Shown piece by piece: positions 9,148 to 17,155 of a stretch of 64,000 nucleotides of DNA. The stretch's first letter is position 1. Each line of letters opens with the position of its first letter. Source of the DNA: Tranquillimonas alkanivorans. Lineage in GTDB: Bacteria > Pseudomonadota > Alphaproteobacteria > Rhodobacterales > Rhodobacteraceae. Under the pieces are notes generated by a model. It did no database searches and had not been told where the DNA came from. It worked only from the letters and a program-made list of their open reading frames with translations. Position numbers and translations under genes: made by a program. The stretch spans positions 638,643 through 702,642 of the forward strand of contig NZ_FOXA01000001.1 of assembly GCF_900115595.1 (NCBI RefSeq), read 5' to 3'.

Positions 9148-10552
9148 ATTCGACCGGCGGCTGGGGTAGGAGCGTGATGTTTGCCCCGCTCCACAAGCCT
9201 CCCGCGGATGCCGAGAGGATGAAGATGAGCGCACCCGCCACAACGGTGGCCAGCCCCGCGCTTCGGCCCAGCGTCTGCGGTGTGTCCTCCCGCCGCTCGA
9301 ACGCCATCGGCGCGGCGACGCGCAGGTAATACACCAGCGACAGGACCGAATTGGCGACAGCTATGACGGCGAGCCATGCGAGTCCGCCCTCCAGTGCGGC
9401 GAGGAACAGGGCGAACTTGCCCACGAACCCGGCAAGCGGCGGAATGCCGACGAGCGACAGGAACGCGATCACCAGTACCGTGGCGGCGAAGGGTCGCGTG
9501 CCGAACAGGCCGGAGTAGTCACGAAGTTCGGTCCGGCCGCGCAGATACGTCACCACGCCGAAGGCGGCGATGTTGGCGGCGGCATAGGCGGCGAGGAAGA
9601 TCAGGAGCGCTGGCAGCGCGACGGCACTTCCAGCCACGGCGACGGCCATGAGCGCGTAGCCCGACTGGCTTACGGACGACCAGCCGATCAGTCGCCGCAC
9701 GTCCGTCTGCCACAGCGCCGCAAGGTTGCCGAGGGTCATCGTCGCCGCCGCGACGATGGCGATCAGCAGCCGGACAGCGGAGTCACCAGCCGGGATCAGC
9801 TGCACCAACCGGATCAGTGCCACGGCGGCGGCAATCTTCGGCACGACGGTCAGAAATGCGGCGGCGGGGGCCGGTGCGCCCTCGGCCACGTCGGGCATCC
9901 AGGCGTGGGCGGGGACCGCTCCCAGCTTGAAGAACAGCCCCGCGAGGAGCAGCATCAGGCCCGTAAGCGTCAGCGCGTCCGTCATGGGCCGGCCGGCGAG
10001 TCCCTCGTAGCCCGTCGTGCCCATCATCCCCATCACGAGGACGACGCCGATCACCATCAACGCGTTCGCCAGTGCCCCGACGAGGAAATACTTCATCCCC
10101 GCCTCGAGCGAGATTGCCCAGTTGCGGTGATAGGCGGCAAGCGTGTAGCCCGTGATCGACGACAGCAGCACGCCCATGACAAGCTGCATCAGGTCCGCCG
10201 CACCCGCCATTGCCATCGCGCCGAGGGTGGAGAACAGGAGCACGGCGTAGAACTCGCCGTGTCTGCGGTCGCTCGCGAACCAGCGCGGGGCGAGCAGCAC
10301 GCAAAGCGCGGTCGCCGACAGGATCAGCAGCCGCGTCCAGCCGGTCGCGCCGTCAAGCGCGAACGTGCCTGAAAAGGTCAGGCGGCTCTCCTGAAGCTGG
10401 TCCAGGGCGAAAAGCCCCGCCGTGGCAAGCCCGCCGACCGCCGTCCAGGCGCACGCGGCATGGTGCCGGTGCGGCAGGAACATCGCCAGGATCAGCACGC
10501 CGACCGCCGTCAGCAGCACCGCCAGTTCGGGTGCGAGGTCACCGACCGGCAT
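9134..10552 (-). CDS. nuoN: NuoN-like antiporter subunit of a complex I-like module
   Basis: A 472-residue, about 14-helix Mrp-antiporter-type subunit. The broken-helix lysines of the family are kept: SLEAGMKYFL (TM6 region), FKLGAVPAHAWMPD (TM7), LTVVPKIAAAVAL (TM8) and GFVGKFALF (TM12). The TM5 glutamate that pairs with the TM7 lysine in E. coli NuoN (GIELIS) is replaced: here the segment reads GVLLSSITGYTLAAY, so Glu is Leu. The start is ATG 10552, with a TTG one codon earlier; the nuoM stop is only 3 bases upstream. Last gene of an eight-gene operon (16959 to 9134) that lacks every redox subunit. Confidence 0.9.
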   Translation of the reverse strand: MPVGDLAPELAVLLTAVGVLILAMFLPHRHHAACAWTAVGGLATAGLFALDQLQESRLTFSGTFALDGATGWTRLLILSATALCVLLAPRWFASDRRHGEFYAVLLFSTLGAMAMAGAADLMQLVMGVLLSSITGYTLAAYHRNWAISLEAGMKYFLVGALANALMVIGVVLVMGMMGTTGYEGLAGRPMTDALTLTGLMLLLAGLFFKLGAVPAHAWMPDVAEGAPAPAAAFLTVVPKIAAAVALIRLVQLIPAGDSAVRLLIAIVAAATMTLGNLAALWQTDVRRLIGWSSVSQSGYALMAVAVAGSAVALPALLIFLAAYAAANIAAFGVVTYLRGRTELRDYSGLFGTRPFAATVLVIAFLSLVGIPPLAGFVGKFALFLAALEGGLAWLAVIAVANSVLSLVYYLRVAAPMAFERREDTPQTLGRSAGLATVVAGALIFILSASAGGLWSGANITLLPQPPVEYHSE

Positions 10553-10555
10553 CAA

Positions 10556-12028
10556 TCAGGCCCCCGCAGGCAGGGCGGCGGCGGCGTCGATGAGGTCCAA
10601 CAGCCAAAGCGGCCAGACGCCGATCAGCACGACCAGGGCGAGCATTCCCGAAAGCACAAGGACCTCGGAACGGGTCAGGTCGGGGAACACGGAATCCGTC
10701 TGCGACGTCACCTCGCCGAAGAAGACCTGCCGCAACATCTGGAGAAACAGGGCTGCGGTTATCAGGATTCCGATCAGCCCGATTGCGGCGAGCCACGGGT
10801 AAACCACGAAAGCGCCGAGGAAGATGTGTAACTCGGCCACAAACCCGGCCAGCCCCGGCAGGCCCAGCGATGCGAAGCTCGCCAGAGCCGCCGCGCCGGT
10901 CAGCTTCGGGGCGACCCCGGCGATGCCGCCGTAATGGTTCATCTCGTAATCCTGCCGGCGCTGCCAGAAGGCTCCGGCGATCAGGAACAGTGAGCCGGTG
11001 ATCAGGCCATGCGCAATCATCTCGACCACCGCGCCGGTCAGTGCCATCGCCCGTGCGGCCTCGGTCCCCAAGGCCGAGCCCGCGACGGCGATGCCCAGCA
11101 CGGTGTAGCCCATGTGGTTCACCGAGGTGTAGGCGATCCGCCGTTTAAGGTTCCCCTGCCCCAGCGCCACGAAGGCGCCCCAGAGGATCGAGATGACCGC
11201 GACGATGGCCACCGGCAGCGCCCATCGGCTGAAGGTGTCCGGCATCATCTGAAGCAGGAAGCGCACCATCCCATACGTCCCCATCTTCAGCAGCACGCCT
11301 GCCAGGATGGCCGAGGCCGGTCCGGGCGCGTCGACATGGGCGGGTGGCAGCCAGGTGTGGACCGGAAAGAGCGGCGTCTTGATCCCGAAGCCGATGACGA
11401 AGGCCAGCAGGACAAGCGACGCGGTCAGGCCCGACCTCGCCAGCGGCGCCTCGGCGATCACGGCGCGCATGTCGAAGGTCGTCTCAGGCATCGACAGCGC
11501 CAGCACGATGATTCCGATCAGGATCAGCAGCGAGCCGGCGAGCGTGTAGACGAAGAATTTCAACGCCGCCGCCTGCGCCTCTCCATGCCCCCAGCGGCCG
11601 ATCAGGAAGTACATGCCCACCAGACTAAGGTCGAAAAAGACGTAGAACACGATCATGTCGAGCGCGAAAAACAGCCCCAGCGACACGCCAGTGAGAAACA
11701 GCAGCCAAGCGTAGTAGGCCCGCGCACGGGGCAGCGGAGCCATGGGCCAGGCGACGGCGGCGAGGAATACCACCGCGCTCATCAGTCCTAGCGAGAGCGA
11801 GATGCCGTCGACCCCCATGCGCCAGGCGATGCCGATGGCCGGCATCCATGGCACCTCCTCGACCGAGGCGAAGGCACCGTCGAACCCGATCCAGACCAGC
11901 AGCAGCAGCACCAGCGGCACGGCGGCCACGGCGATGGCGGCCGTGCGCGCCTGTGCTTCCCGCAACTGCGGCATCAGCGCGAGCGTCAACGCGCCGGCGA
12001 GGGGGATCAGGACGGCGAGGCTCAGCAT
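10556..12028 (-). CDS. nuoM: NuoM-like antiporter subunit of a complex I-like module
   Basis: A 490-residue, 14-helix antiporter-type subunit. Retained channel residues include Lys in FGIKTPLFPVHTWLPPAH (TM7), LAGVLLKMGTYGMVRF (TM8) and the TM12 Glu in GFVAELHIFLGAF. The TM5 glutamate of E. coli NuoM (FWEMMLVPMYFLI) is an aspartate here (FFDLSLVGMYFLI), a conservative change that keeps the charge. It begins 1 base after the nuoL stop codon, and its stop abuts the nuoN start. In canonical complex I this subunit is one of three proton channels in the membrane arm. Confidence 0.92.
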   Translation of the reverse strand: MLSLAVLIPLAGALTLALMPQLREAQARTAAIAVAAVPLVLLLLVWIGFDGAFASVEEVPWMPAIGIAWRMGVDGISLSLGLMSAVVFLAAVAWPMAPLPRARAYYAWLLFLTGVSLGLFFALDMIVFYVFFDLSLVGMYFLIGRWGHGEAQAAALKFFVYTLAGSLLILIGIIVLALSMPETTFDMRAVIAEAPLARSGLTASLVLLAFVIGFGIKTPLFPVHTWLPPAHVDAPGPASAILAGVLLKMGTYGMVRFLLQMMPDTFSRWALPVAIVAVISILWGAFVALGQGNLKRRIAYTSVNHMGYTVLGIAVAGSALGTEAARAMALTGAVVEMIAHGLITGSLFLIAGAFWQRRQDYEMNHYGGIAGVAPKLTGAAALASFASLGLPGLAGFVAELHIFLGAFVVYPWLAAIGLIGILITAALFLQMLRQVFFGEVTSQTDSVFPDLTRSEVLVLSGMLALVVLIGVWPLWLLDLIDAAAALPAGA

Positions 12029-12029
12029 G

Positions 12030-13919
12030 TCAGGCTCCGAATATCAGGTACAACACGCCCGCCGCGGCGCCGACGGCGAGCAGGGCATAGTAATGGTGGG
12101 CCATCCCGGTCTGCATGCGGCGGGCGTCGGTCCCGGCCATGCCGCTGACGCGCCCGGCGCCCGTGGGGATCAGGTCGGCGGCGGCCTCTCCGGCGCGCGA
12201 TGCGCCGCGTGCAGCGGCATCGCCCAGCCGGACCAGCAGCGCCACGGCGCCGTGGCCTGCTCCGCGGCTCATCCCATCGATGCCGTGATCGTCGGCGGTA
12301 CCGAAGCCGGAGGCGACCGAGCGCCCGGCAAATGCTGCGCCGCGCGGGATGCCGTCGAAAACGAGGTCGTCGATGCGAGACGCCAGCCGCGCTACGGCGA
12401 GGCCGGGTCTTTCGACGCCCGCATGGAAGATCGACGGCAAGCCGAGCCAGTCCGACCAAGACCGCTCGACCGGGTGCCGGGATAGCCACAGGCCACTGCC
12501 GATGCCGATTGCGACGGCGGTGAGCGACGAGATGATGATCAGCTTCGGCCCGTGCGGGAGGTCACCGCTCAGAAGGTTGGCGACGGGGTCGTGCACCGCC
12601 GGCCACCAGATAGGGATGAGCAGGATGGTGCAGGTGGTCAGGAAGATGCGCGCGCCGACCTCCGGCATGGCCGGCTTCTCTGCCTCCGTCTTCTCGCCCG
12701 GCCCGAAAGCCATGACTGCGAACCGCGTGGCATAGGTCGCCGACAGGCCGCTCGCCACCACGCCGGCGGCGGCCAGCCAGGGCGAGATCTTCTGGAGCCC
12801 CTTCAGGATCTCCTCCTTCGTCCAGCCGCCGGGCAATGGCGGGACGCCGGCAAGGCAGAGGGCCGAGATTGCGGTCAGCACCGCCGCGATGGGCAGGGCG
12901 CGGCCCAGCCACATGGAGCGCAGGTCGAAGCTTCCCGTCCTTTCGTGCGCGACGCCGGCTGCATAGAACAGCGGCGCCTTCAAGAGAGCGTGAGTGATCA
13001 GGTGCATGACCGCGATCATCGGGTAGCCGGCCCCGGCGGCGCAGAACATCAGCCCCAGCTGCGCCGAGGTCGACGCCGCGAGCAGCTTCTTGGCATGCAT
13101 GTGCGCGGCGGCCACCACGCCGCCCGCGATGGCCGTGGTCAGGCCAAAGCCGATCGTGGCCGCGGCGAAGCCCGGCGCGTCGCCCAGCCACGGGTGCAGG
13201 CGCGCCAACAGAAACGCGCCCGCAGCCACCATCGTGGACGAGTGCAGCAGTGCCGAGACCGAGGTTGGGCCGTCCATCGCCCGGAACAGCCATGGCGAGA
13301 ACGGGACCTGCCCTGCCTTCGACGCAGCGGCGACGACGATGCCGAGCGTGGCGATGATCAACGGCCAGCCCGAGAGGCTCCCGAGCGCCTCGTATTCGGC
13401 GGATCCGGTCATGGCGACGACGGCGAAAAGTGCCAGAAACATCCCCAGGTCGCCCGCGCGCGTGACGACGAAGGCGAAATTGGCGGATCGCATCGGTTCG
13501 ACCTGCCGCCACTTGTGGCCGATCAGGGCCCAGGAACACGCGCCCATGAGCTCCCACCCGATGAGTACGGTGATCAGGTCGTCCGCGATCACGACGAGCT
13601 GCATGGCGCCGGCAAAGACCAGCATCAACCCGGTGAGCCGTGGCAGCCCCCCCTTGGCCTCGTGCGCTGAGGCATAGGCCACCGTCGCCCCCGCCACCAT
13701 GGAGACAAGGATCGCAACGGCGCGCGACAGCGGCGTGAACTCGGCATGGAGCGCGAAGTCCGATGACCATGAGAAGCTGCCGCTTTCGGCGAACACGGCG
13801 ATCAGCAGCGACCCCAGCATCGCCTGCACGCCGACCACCGCCAGTCGGTTACGCGACCCGCCGGTCGACCATACGCCAAGGCCGGCGAAGAGCGGCAGGA
13901 GGGCGGTCCACCAGATCAT
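12030..13919 (-). CDS. nuoL: NuoL-like distal antiporter subunit of a complex I-like module
   Basis: A 629-residue antiporter-type subunit with C-terminal extension. TM5 Glu is present (VLIGWELMGACSWALIGHKW), as are TM7 Lys (SKAGQVPFSPWLFRAMDGPT), the TM8 HSSTMVAAGAFLLARL motif, ITHALLKAPLFYAAG and TM12 Lys (PGGWTKEEILKGL). The long C-terminal part (after about residue 480) includes an amphipathic stretch and a final hydrophobic helix (YYALLAVGAAAGVLYLIFG), consistent with the lateral helix and anchoring TM16 of NuoL, which makes association with NuoM and NuoN plausible. ATG 13919 overlaps the nuoK stop as ATGA. The longer open frame upstream is a nuoK/nuoJ shadow. Confidence 0.92.
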   Translation of the reverse strand: MIWWTALLPLFAGLGVWSTGGSRNRLAVVGVQAMLGSLLIAVFAESGSFSWSSDFALHAEFTPLSRAVAILVSMVAGATVAYASAHEAKGGLPRLTGLMLVFAGAMQLVVIADDLITVLIGWELMGACSWALIGHKWRQVEPMRSANFAFVVTRAGDLGMFLALFAVVAMTGSAEYEALGSLSGWPLIIATLGIVVAAASKAGQVPFSPWLFRAMDGPTSVSALLHSSTMVAAGAFLLARLHPWLGDAPGFAAATIGFGLTTAIAGGVVAAAHMHAKKLLAASTSAQLGLMFCAAGAGYPMIAVMHLITHALLKAPLFYAAGVAHERTGSFDLRSMWLGRALPIAAVLTAISALCLAGVPPLPGGWTKEEILKGLQKISPWLAAAGVVASGLSATYATRFAVMAFGPGEKTEAEKPAMPEVGARIFLTTCTILLIPIWWPAVHDPVANLLSGDLPHGPKLIIISSLTAVAIGIGSGLWLSRHPVERSWSDWLGLPSIFHAGVERPGLAVARLASRIDDLVFDGIPRGAAFAGRSVASGFGTADDHGIDGMSRGAGHGAVALLVRLGDAAARGASRAGEAAADLIPTGAGRVSGMAGTDARRMQTGMAHHYYALLAVGAAAGVLYLIFGA

Positions 13920-14221
13920 TCCTTGAGCGTCCCCAGAGCCTCGGTCATGTCGGCCTGCCGCTTGCGATAGACGGCGACGATCAGCGCGAAGCCGAGCGCC
14001 ATCTCGACCGCCATCACGGCCATGACGATGATCGCCAGAAGCTGGCCTTCGGGCATCCCGGCAAGACCGAGGCTCCAGAACCCGATGATCGCGAGGATCG
14101 CGCCGTTCAGCATAAGCTCGAGGCCCATCATCAGCATCACGAAGCTCTGTTGCGAAAGCGCGCCGTAAAGCCCGATGCCGATCAGCGCGGACGCACCCAG
14201 AAGCACGATTGTCAGCGTCAT
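13916..14221 (-). CDS. nuoK: NuoK-like subunit of a complex I-like module
   Basis: A 101-residue three-helix protein, MrpC/NuoK type. Both functionally essential membrane glutamates of the family are present: MMGLELMLNGAILAI (E. coli Glu36 position) and MAVMAVEMALGFALIVAVYR (Glu72 position). The start ATG (14219-14221) overlaps the nuoJ stop as ATGA, and its stop overlaps the nuoL start in the same way, which suggests translational coupling and fixed stoichiometry. Its intact glutamates argue that the module still moves protons or another cation. Confidence 0.93.
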   Translation of the reverse strand: MTLTIVLLGASALIGIGLYGALSQQSFVMLMMGLELMLNGAILAIIGFWSLGLAGMPEGQLLAIIVMAVMAVEMALGFALIVAVYRKRQADMTEALGTLKE

Positions 14222-14823
14222 CAGTGGCCCCCGTGGTGGTGGTGATGGTGACCGCCGCCCTCGTCCGGCACGCGACCGGCGGGGTCCCCGCCCTCTGCCA
14301 GGCCCGGCGGGCGCGATCCGTGGTCGGCGTGGCCGTAGCGGCCTTCGCGCGACGACAGGATGACCGCACCGACCATCGTGGCCAGCAGCGTCACGCCCGC
14401 CGTCTCGAAGATCAGCATCGAGGGGCCCAGAAGCTCGATCCCGAGGTCGAAGACCACCCTCTGCTCGGACGTCACCGGTGCGCTGGGCAGCTCGGCCGAG
14501 AGCACGGCGGTCGAGAGGCCCAACCAGGCCAGGACCCCCGCCCCGACCGAAAACTTGTGCTGGTGCACCATCATCATCGGGTTCAGCCCGGCGGGGTTCA
14601 TCATGAAGGCGACCATGAAGATGGCCATCGCCATCATCTCGACCGCCATCATGAACACCGTGGCGACACCGATATAGGGCATCGACAGCACCACCCCGAC
14701 GCCGCCGACCGCGATGAACGACAGCATCAGGGAGAACGAGGCGCGGACCATCGAGTCCACGCGGAAGACCCGCCAGCCCGTCCAGACGGCGAAGAGGATC
14801 AGCGCGATGACGACGACATTCAC
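14221..14823 (-). CDS. nuoJ: NuoJ-like subunit with histidine-rich tail
   Basis: A 200-residue five-helix subunit (start GTG 14823 forming GTGA with the nuoH stop; a GTG one codon earlier is also possible). The TM3 region that in ordinary NuoJ reads like LVYAGAIMVLF and forms the pi-bulge hinge is here TVFMMAVEMMAMAIFMVAF, so the tyrosine-glycine signature is lost and a glutamate is gained. The loop after it is methionine-rich (NPAGLNPMMMVHQHKF). The protein ends with a charged tail containing GYGHADHGSR-type and GGGHHHHHHGGH runs, a likely metal-binding or flexible extension not typical of NuoJ. Confidence 0.85.
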   Translation of the reverse strand: MNVVVIALILFAVWTGWRVFRVDSMVRASFSLMLSFIAVGGVGVVLSMPYIGVATVFMMAVEMMAMAIFMVAFMMNPAGLNPMMMVHQHKFSVGAGVLAWLGLSTAVLSAELPSAPVTSEQRVVFDLGIELLGPSMLIFETAGVTLLATMVGAVILSSREGRYGHADHGSRPPGLAEGGDPAGRVPDEGGGHHHHHHGGH

Positions 14824-15722
14824 CACAGCGCCAACCCTCCGGATACCGCAAGGTGCAGGAAGGACACCGGCAGCGCGACGATCCAGAGCAGGGTGAGCAT
14901 CCGGCCGGGCGTCGTGCGGGCGATGCCGTGCCCCAGAAGAACCGTCAGGGCCATGATTGCGGCGGTCTTGAGCCACAGCCAAACCGGCCCCGGCAGACCC
15001 GGCCCCAGCGGACCGCCCAGGAACAAGGCCGCCGCCATGGCGGAGAACGCCGTCAACATGGCGAGCCGGGCGAGTTGCCATAGCGCGCGCCCTGCCCCGC
15101 TGTCCTCGGCCGAGGTGCCGCCCGCGATATCGGCGCCATCGGCAAAGTCGAACGGCCCGCGCTGGGTTAGCGTCAGGCCGACGAGCAGGAAGAGCGCCAG
15201 GCCCAGCGGCTGGCGCACGACGTTCCAGACCTCGCGCTGGGACTCCACGATGGCGGTGACGGACAAGCTCTCAGCCGGAAGAGCGGCCGCGATCAGGACA
15301 AACATCGACGGCAGCATCACCGGCAACGCGATCGCAGCATAGCGATACGCCCCGATCAGCGGGAACGGAGCGTTAGGCGACCAGCCGTGCAGGAAGACGG
15401 CGATGATCGTAAGCGCCTCGCAACTGCCCCAGATCACGATGCCGACCGGGCTCTCGATGGGTGCGGCGTGGGTGACGGGGACGACCGACAGCCCGATGGC
15501 GGCAAGCGCGAGGTAGACGACCGGCGCGAGGCGGCGGTTCAGGTCGTCCGGTGCCTCGGTGCGGACTGTCTGACGGCGGAGCAGGAGCGCTCCGTCTCGC
15601 AATGCGGCGACCGGTCCGCCGGCCCGTGCGCCCCAGAGCGCGGGGGCCAGCCGGTCGAACGTCGCTGCGAGCCAGACGCCCACGGCAAGCGTGACGGGGA
15701 CGGTCAGGAGCAGCCAGATCAT
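14820..15722 (-). CDS. nuoH: Divergent NuoH-like subunit of a complex I-like module
   Basis: A 300-residue, about eight-helix protein. The C-terminal third is recognisably NuoH: LTQRGPFDFADGADIAGGTS followed by AEDSGAGRALWQLARLAML and ALFLGGPLGPGLPGPVWLWL. The acidic cluster of ordinary NuoH in the corresponding loop ([20 protein letters not shown]) is reduced, and the first loop lacks the usual QRRxGPNxVG/ADGxKLxxKE string, reading instead ARAGGPVAALRDGALLLRRQ. These are quinone-chamber elements, so quinone binding is doubtful. ATG 15722 overlaps the preceding stop as ATGA; the stop overlaps nuoJ. Confidence 0.82.
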   Translation of the reverse strand: MIWLLLTVPVTLAVGVWLAATFDRLAPALWGARAGGPVAALRDGALLLRRQTVRTEAPDDLNRRLAPVVYLALAAIGLSVVPVTHAAPIESPVGIVIWGSCEALTIIAVFLHGWSPNAPFPLIGAYRYAAIALPVMLPSMFVLIAAALPAESLSVTAIVESQREVWNVVRQPLGLALFLLVGLTLTQRGPFDFADGADIAGGTSAEDSGAGRALWQLARLAMLTAFSAMAAALFLGGPLGPGLPGPVWLWLKTAAIMALTVLLGHGIARTTPGRMLTLLWIVALPVSFLHLAVSGGLALW

Positions 15723-16624
15723 GCGGCCTCCTCCTCTTCCGCGCAGGCCCGGTGAAGGGCGTCGGGGGCATAAGAGTTCAGAACAAGCATCGCCTCGTGC
15801 CATTCCAGCCCGGGCAGCATCGAGCCAATGCGGGGCGCCTGGTACGGTCCCGCCTGCCCGGCCAGCCAAGCCGACAGTCTGGCGCGCACATCCTCGCCCT
15901 TCGCCGCCTCGCCCAGTCCCGCCGGGATCGCGCCCCGCGTCCAGAGCGCGCGCGGCGAGCTACCCCGGGCCACGCGGGCGGCAGCGGCATTCAGCCCGAG
16001 GAGGCGCAGAAGGCGTGCAGCGCAGAGGTGTGGCGCGCTCGCCTCGTCGCCCTGCGGGAATGGAGGAGCGGTGACAGAGGTCGAGATGATCACGTCTCCC
16101 TGCAACGTGATCTCCAGCGTCAGGCCCGGCGGCAGCATGGGCGCGAACGGACCGACGGTCGCTGTGTAGGCGTCGAGTTGCAGGCCGTCGCGGATGTCGT
16201 CGCCGGTCATGGCCATCGGGCGGCCGTAGGGGACGCCGCCCATCATGCCTTCGCCGCCCTGCCCGTGATCGCCCTTTCCCTCCCACGGATTCGGCGGCTC
16301 GTCAGACCGGCGGTCGGTGTCGCTATCGGCACCATTGAGGAGGTCGACCCACGCATCCGTGATGACGTCTGCCGGGTCACCCTGCCCGTCCCAACGCAAC
16401 ACGGCGCGCGGATGGGGAAGCTGATCATGCACACGCCCGAAGGCGGCCGCGGCTCTCTCGGGGATCGCTCCGGCGCGCAGCAGCACCGCCGCCTCGCGCG
16501 GGCTGGCCGCACGCCGCAGGCGCGGCGACAGCAACGCATGCTCGGTGACCGCCTGCATCCCCGGCCCGATGCAGGCGAAGACCGGAACCGGCGCGCGGCC
16601 GGCGAGGCGGTCGAGCAGGCTCAT
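15719..16624 (-). CDS. Degenerate NuoB/NuoD-like connector protein
   Basis: A 301-residue soluble protein in the position where nuoB, C and D normally stand. Residues 38-76 (AASPREAAVLLRAGAIPERA, then FGRVHDQLPHPRAV) align by eye with the NuoB stretch containing SPRQSDLMIVAGT and YDQMPEPKWVI. The cysteines that hold cluster N2 in NuoB are absent: the GACASCGG region reads RWDGQGDPAD. A linker with DRRSDEPPNPWEGKGDHGQG follows. Residues 158-179 (GPFAPMLPPGLTLEITLQGD) resemble the NuoD N-terminal GPQHPxxHGxLRLxLELDGE strand pair. The rest is unrecognised. Starts and stops overlap nuoA and nuoH as ATGA. Interpreted as a vestigial Q-module adaptor; the NuoD part is tentative. Confidence 0.65.
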   Translation of the reverse strand: MSLLDRLAGRAPVPVFACIGPGMQAVTEHALLSPRLRRAASPREAAVLLRAGAIPERAAAAFGRVHDQLPHPRAVLRWDGQGDPADVITDAWVDLLNGADSDTDRRSDEPPNPWEGKGDHGQGGEGMMGGVPYGRPMAMTGDDIRDGLQLDAYTATVGPFAPMLPPGLTLEITLQGDVIISTSVTAPPFPQGDEASAPHLCAARLLRLLGLNAAAARVARGSSPRALWTRGAIPAGLGEAAKGEDVRARLSAWLAGQAGPYQAPRIGSMLPGLEWHEAMLVLNSYAPDALHRACAEEEEAA

Positions 16625-16959
16625 TGCCACCGGAACACCCCCTCGCGCCAGCCGTAGAGGATGCCGATGGACAGGATGGCGAGGAACATGCCCATCTCGG
16701 CCATCGCCTTCAGCCCTTCGTGCACGAAGACGACCGCCCACGGGTACATGAACATCATCTCCATCTCGAACGCGATGAAGACGAGCGTCATGGTGTAGGC
16801 GCGGAAATGGAACCGCTGCCAGGCGTGGGTTTGGGCCTCTCCACCACCGAGGTATGGTGCGGCCTGCGGCCACGTGGACCGGCTGTCGCGACCCGTCAGA
16901 GCAAACGAGAGGGCGAGCGCCAGCCCTACGGCACCCACGCAGACGGCGACGAGGGTCAT
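16621..16959 (-). CDS. nuoA: NuoA-like subunit of a complex I-like module
   Basis: A 112-residue three-helix protein, first gene of the operon. The family core is present: YTMTLVFIAFEMEMMFMYPW (ordinary NuoA FDVE is FEME here) and AMAEMGMFLAILSIGILYGW, followed by the usual basic-aromatic end REGVFRWQ. In complex I NuoA forms part of the quinone-chamber entrance with NuoH. ATG 16959 is chosen from the first hydrophobic helix (TLVAVCVGAVGLALALSF); an in-frame upstream extension reaching 17166 is basic, poorly NuoA-like and would cross the promoter region. Divergent from the ATP-grasp gene. Confidence 0.88.
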   Translation of the reverse strand: MTLVAVCVGAVGLALALSFALTGRDSRSTWPQAAPYLGGGEAQTHAWQRFHFRAYTMTLVFIAFEMEMMFMYPWAVVFVHEGLKAMAEMGMFLAILSIGILYGWREGVFRWQ

Positions 16960-17155
16960 GATCCCGATCCCCGGGTGCCGGGCCCTTGCAGCAATATAAC
17001 TCCGTAAGAAACCACGCAGCCGTAACGGCTGACAAGCGCGGGATGTTCCTGCACCTTCCCGCGCGTGCACTCTCGGAACATCCGCAATCAGGGGACGTTT
17101 TCTACGCAAGACCGGGGCCTCTTGCCCCGCATCACATCTCCAAAGGGGAGGCACC
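16960..17155. promoter_or_regulatory. Divergent promoter region, nuo-like operon / ATP-grasp operon
   Basis: A 196-base gap separates two divergent operons. It must carry both promoters, although no convincing -35/-10 pair was read. A hairpin CGGGGC-CTCTT-GCCCCG lies at 17113-17129 in the leader of the ATP-grasp gene, followed by AGGGGAG at about 17143, its ribosome binding site. The hairpin could be a leader regulator or simply a G+C-rich stem. Confidence 0.5.
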
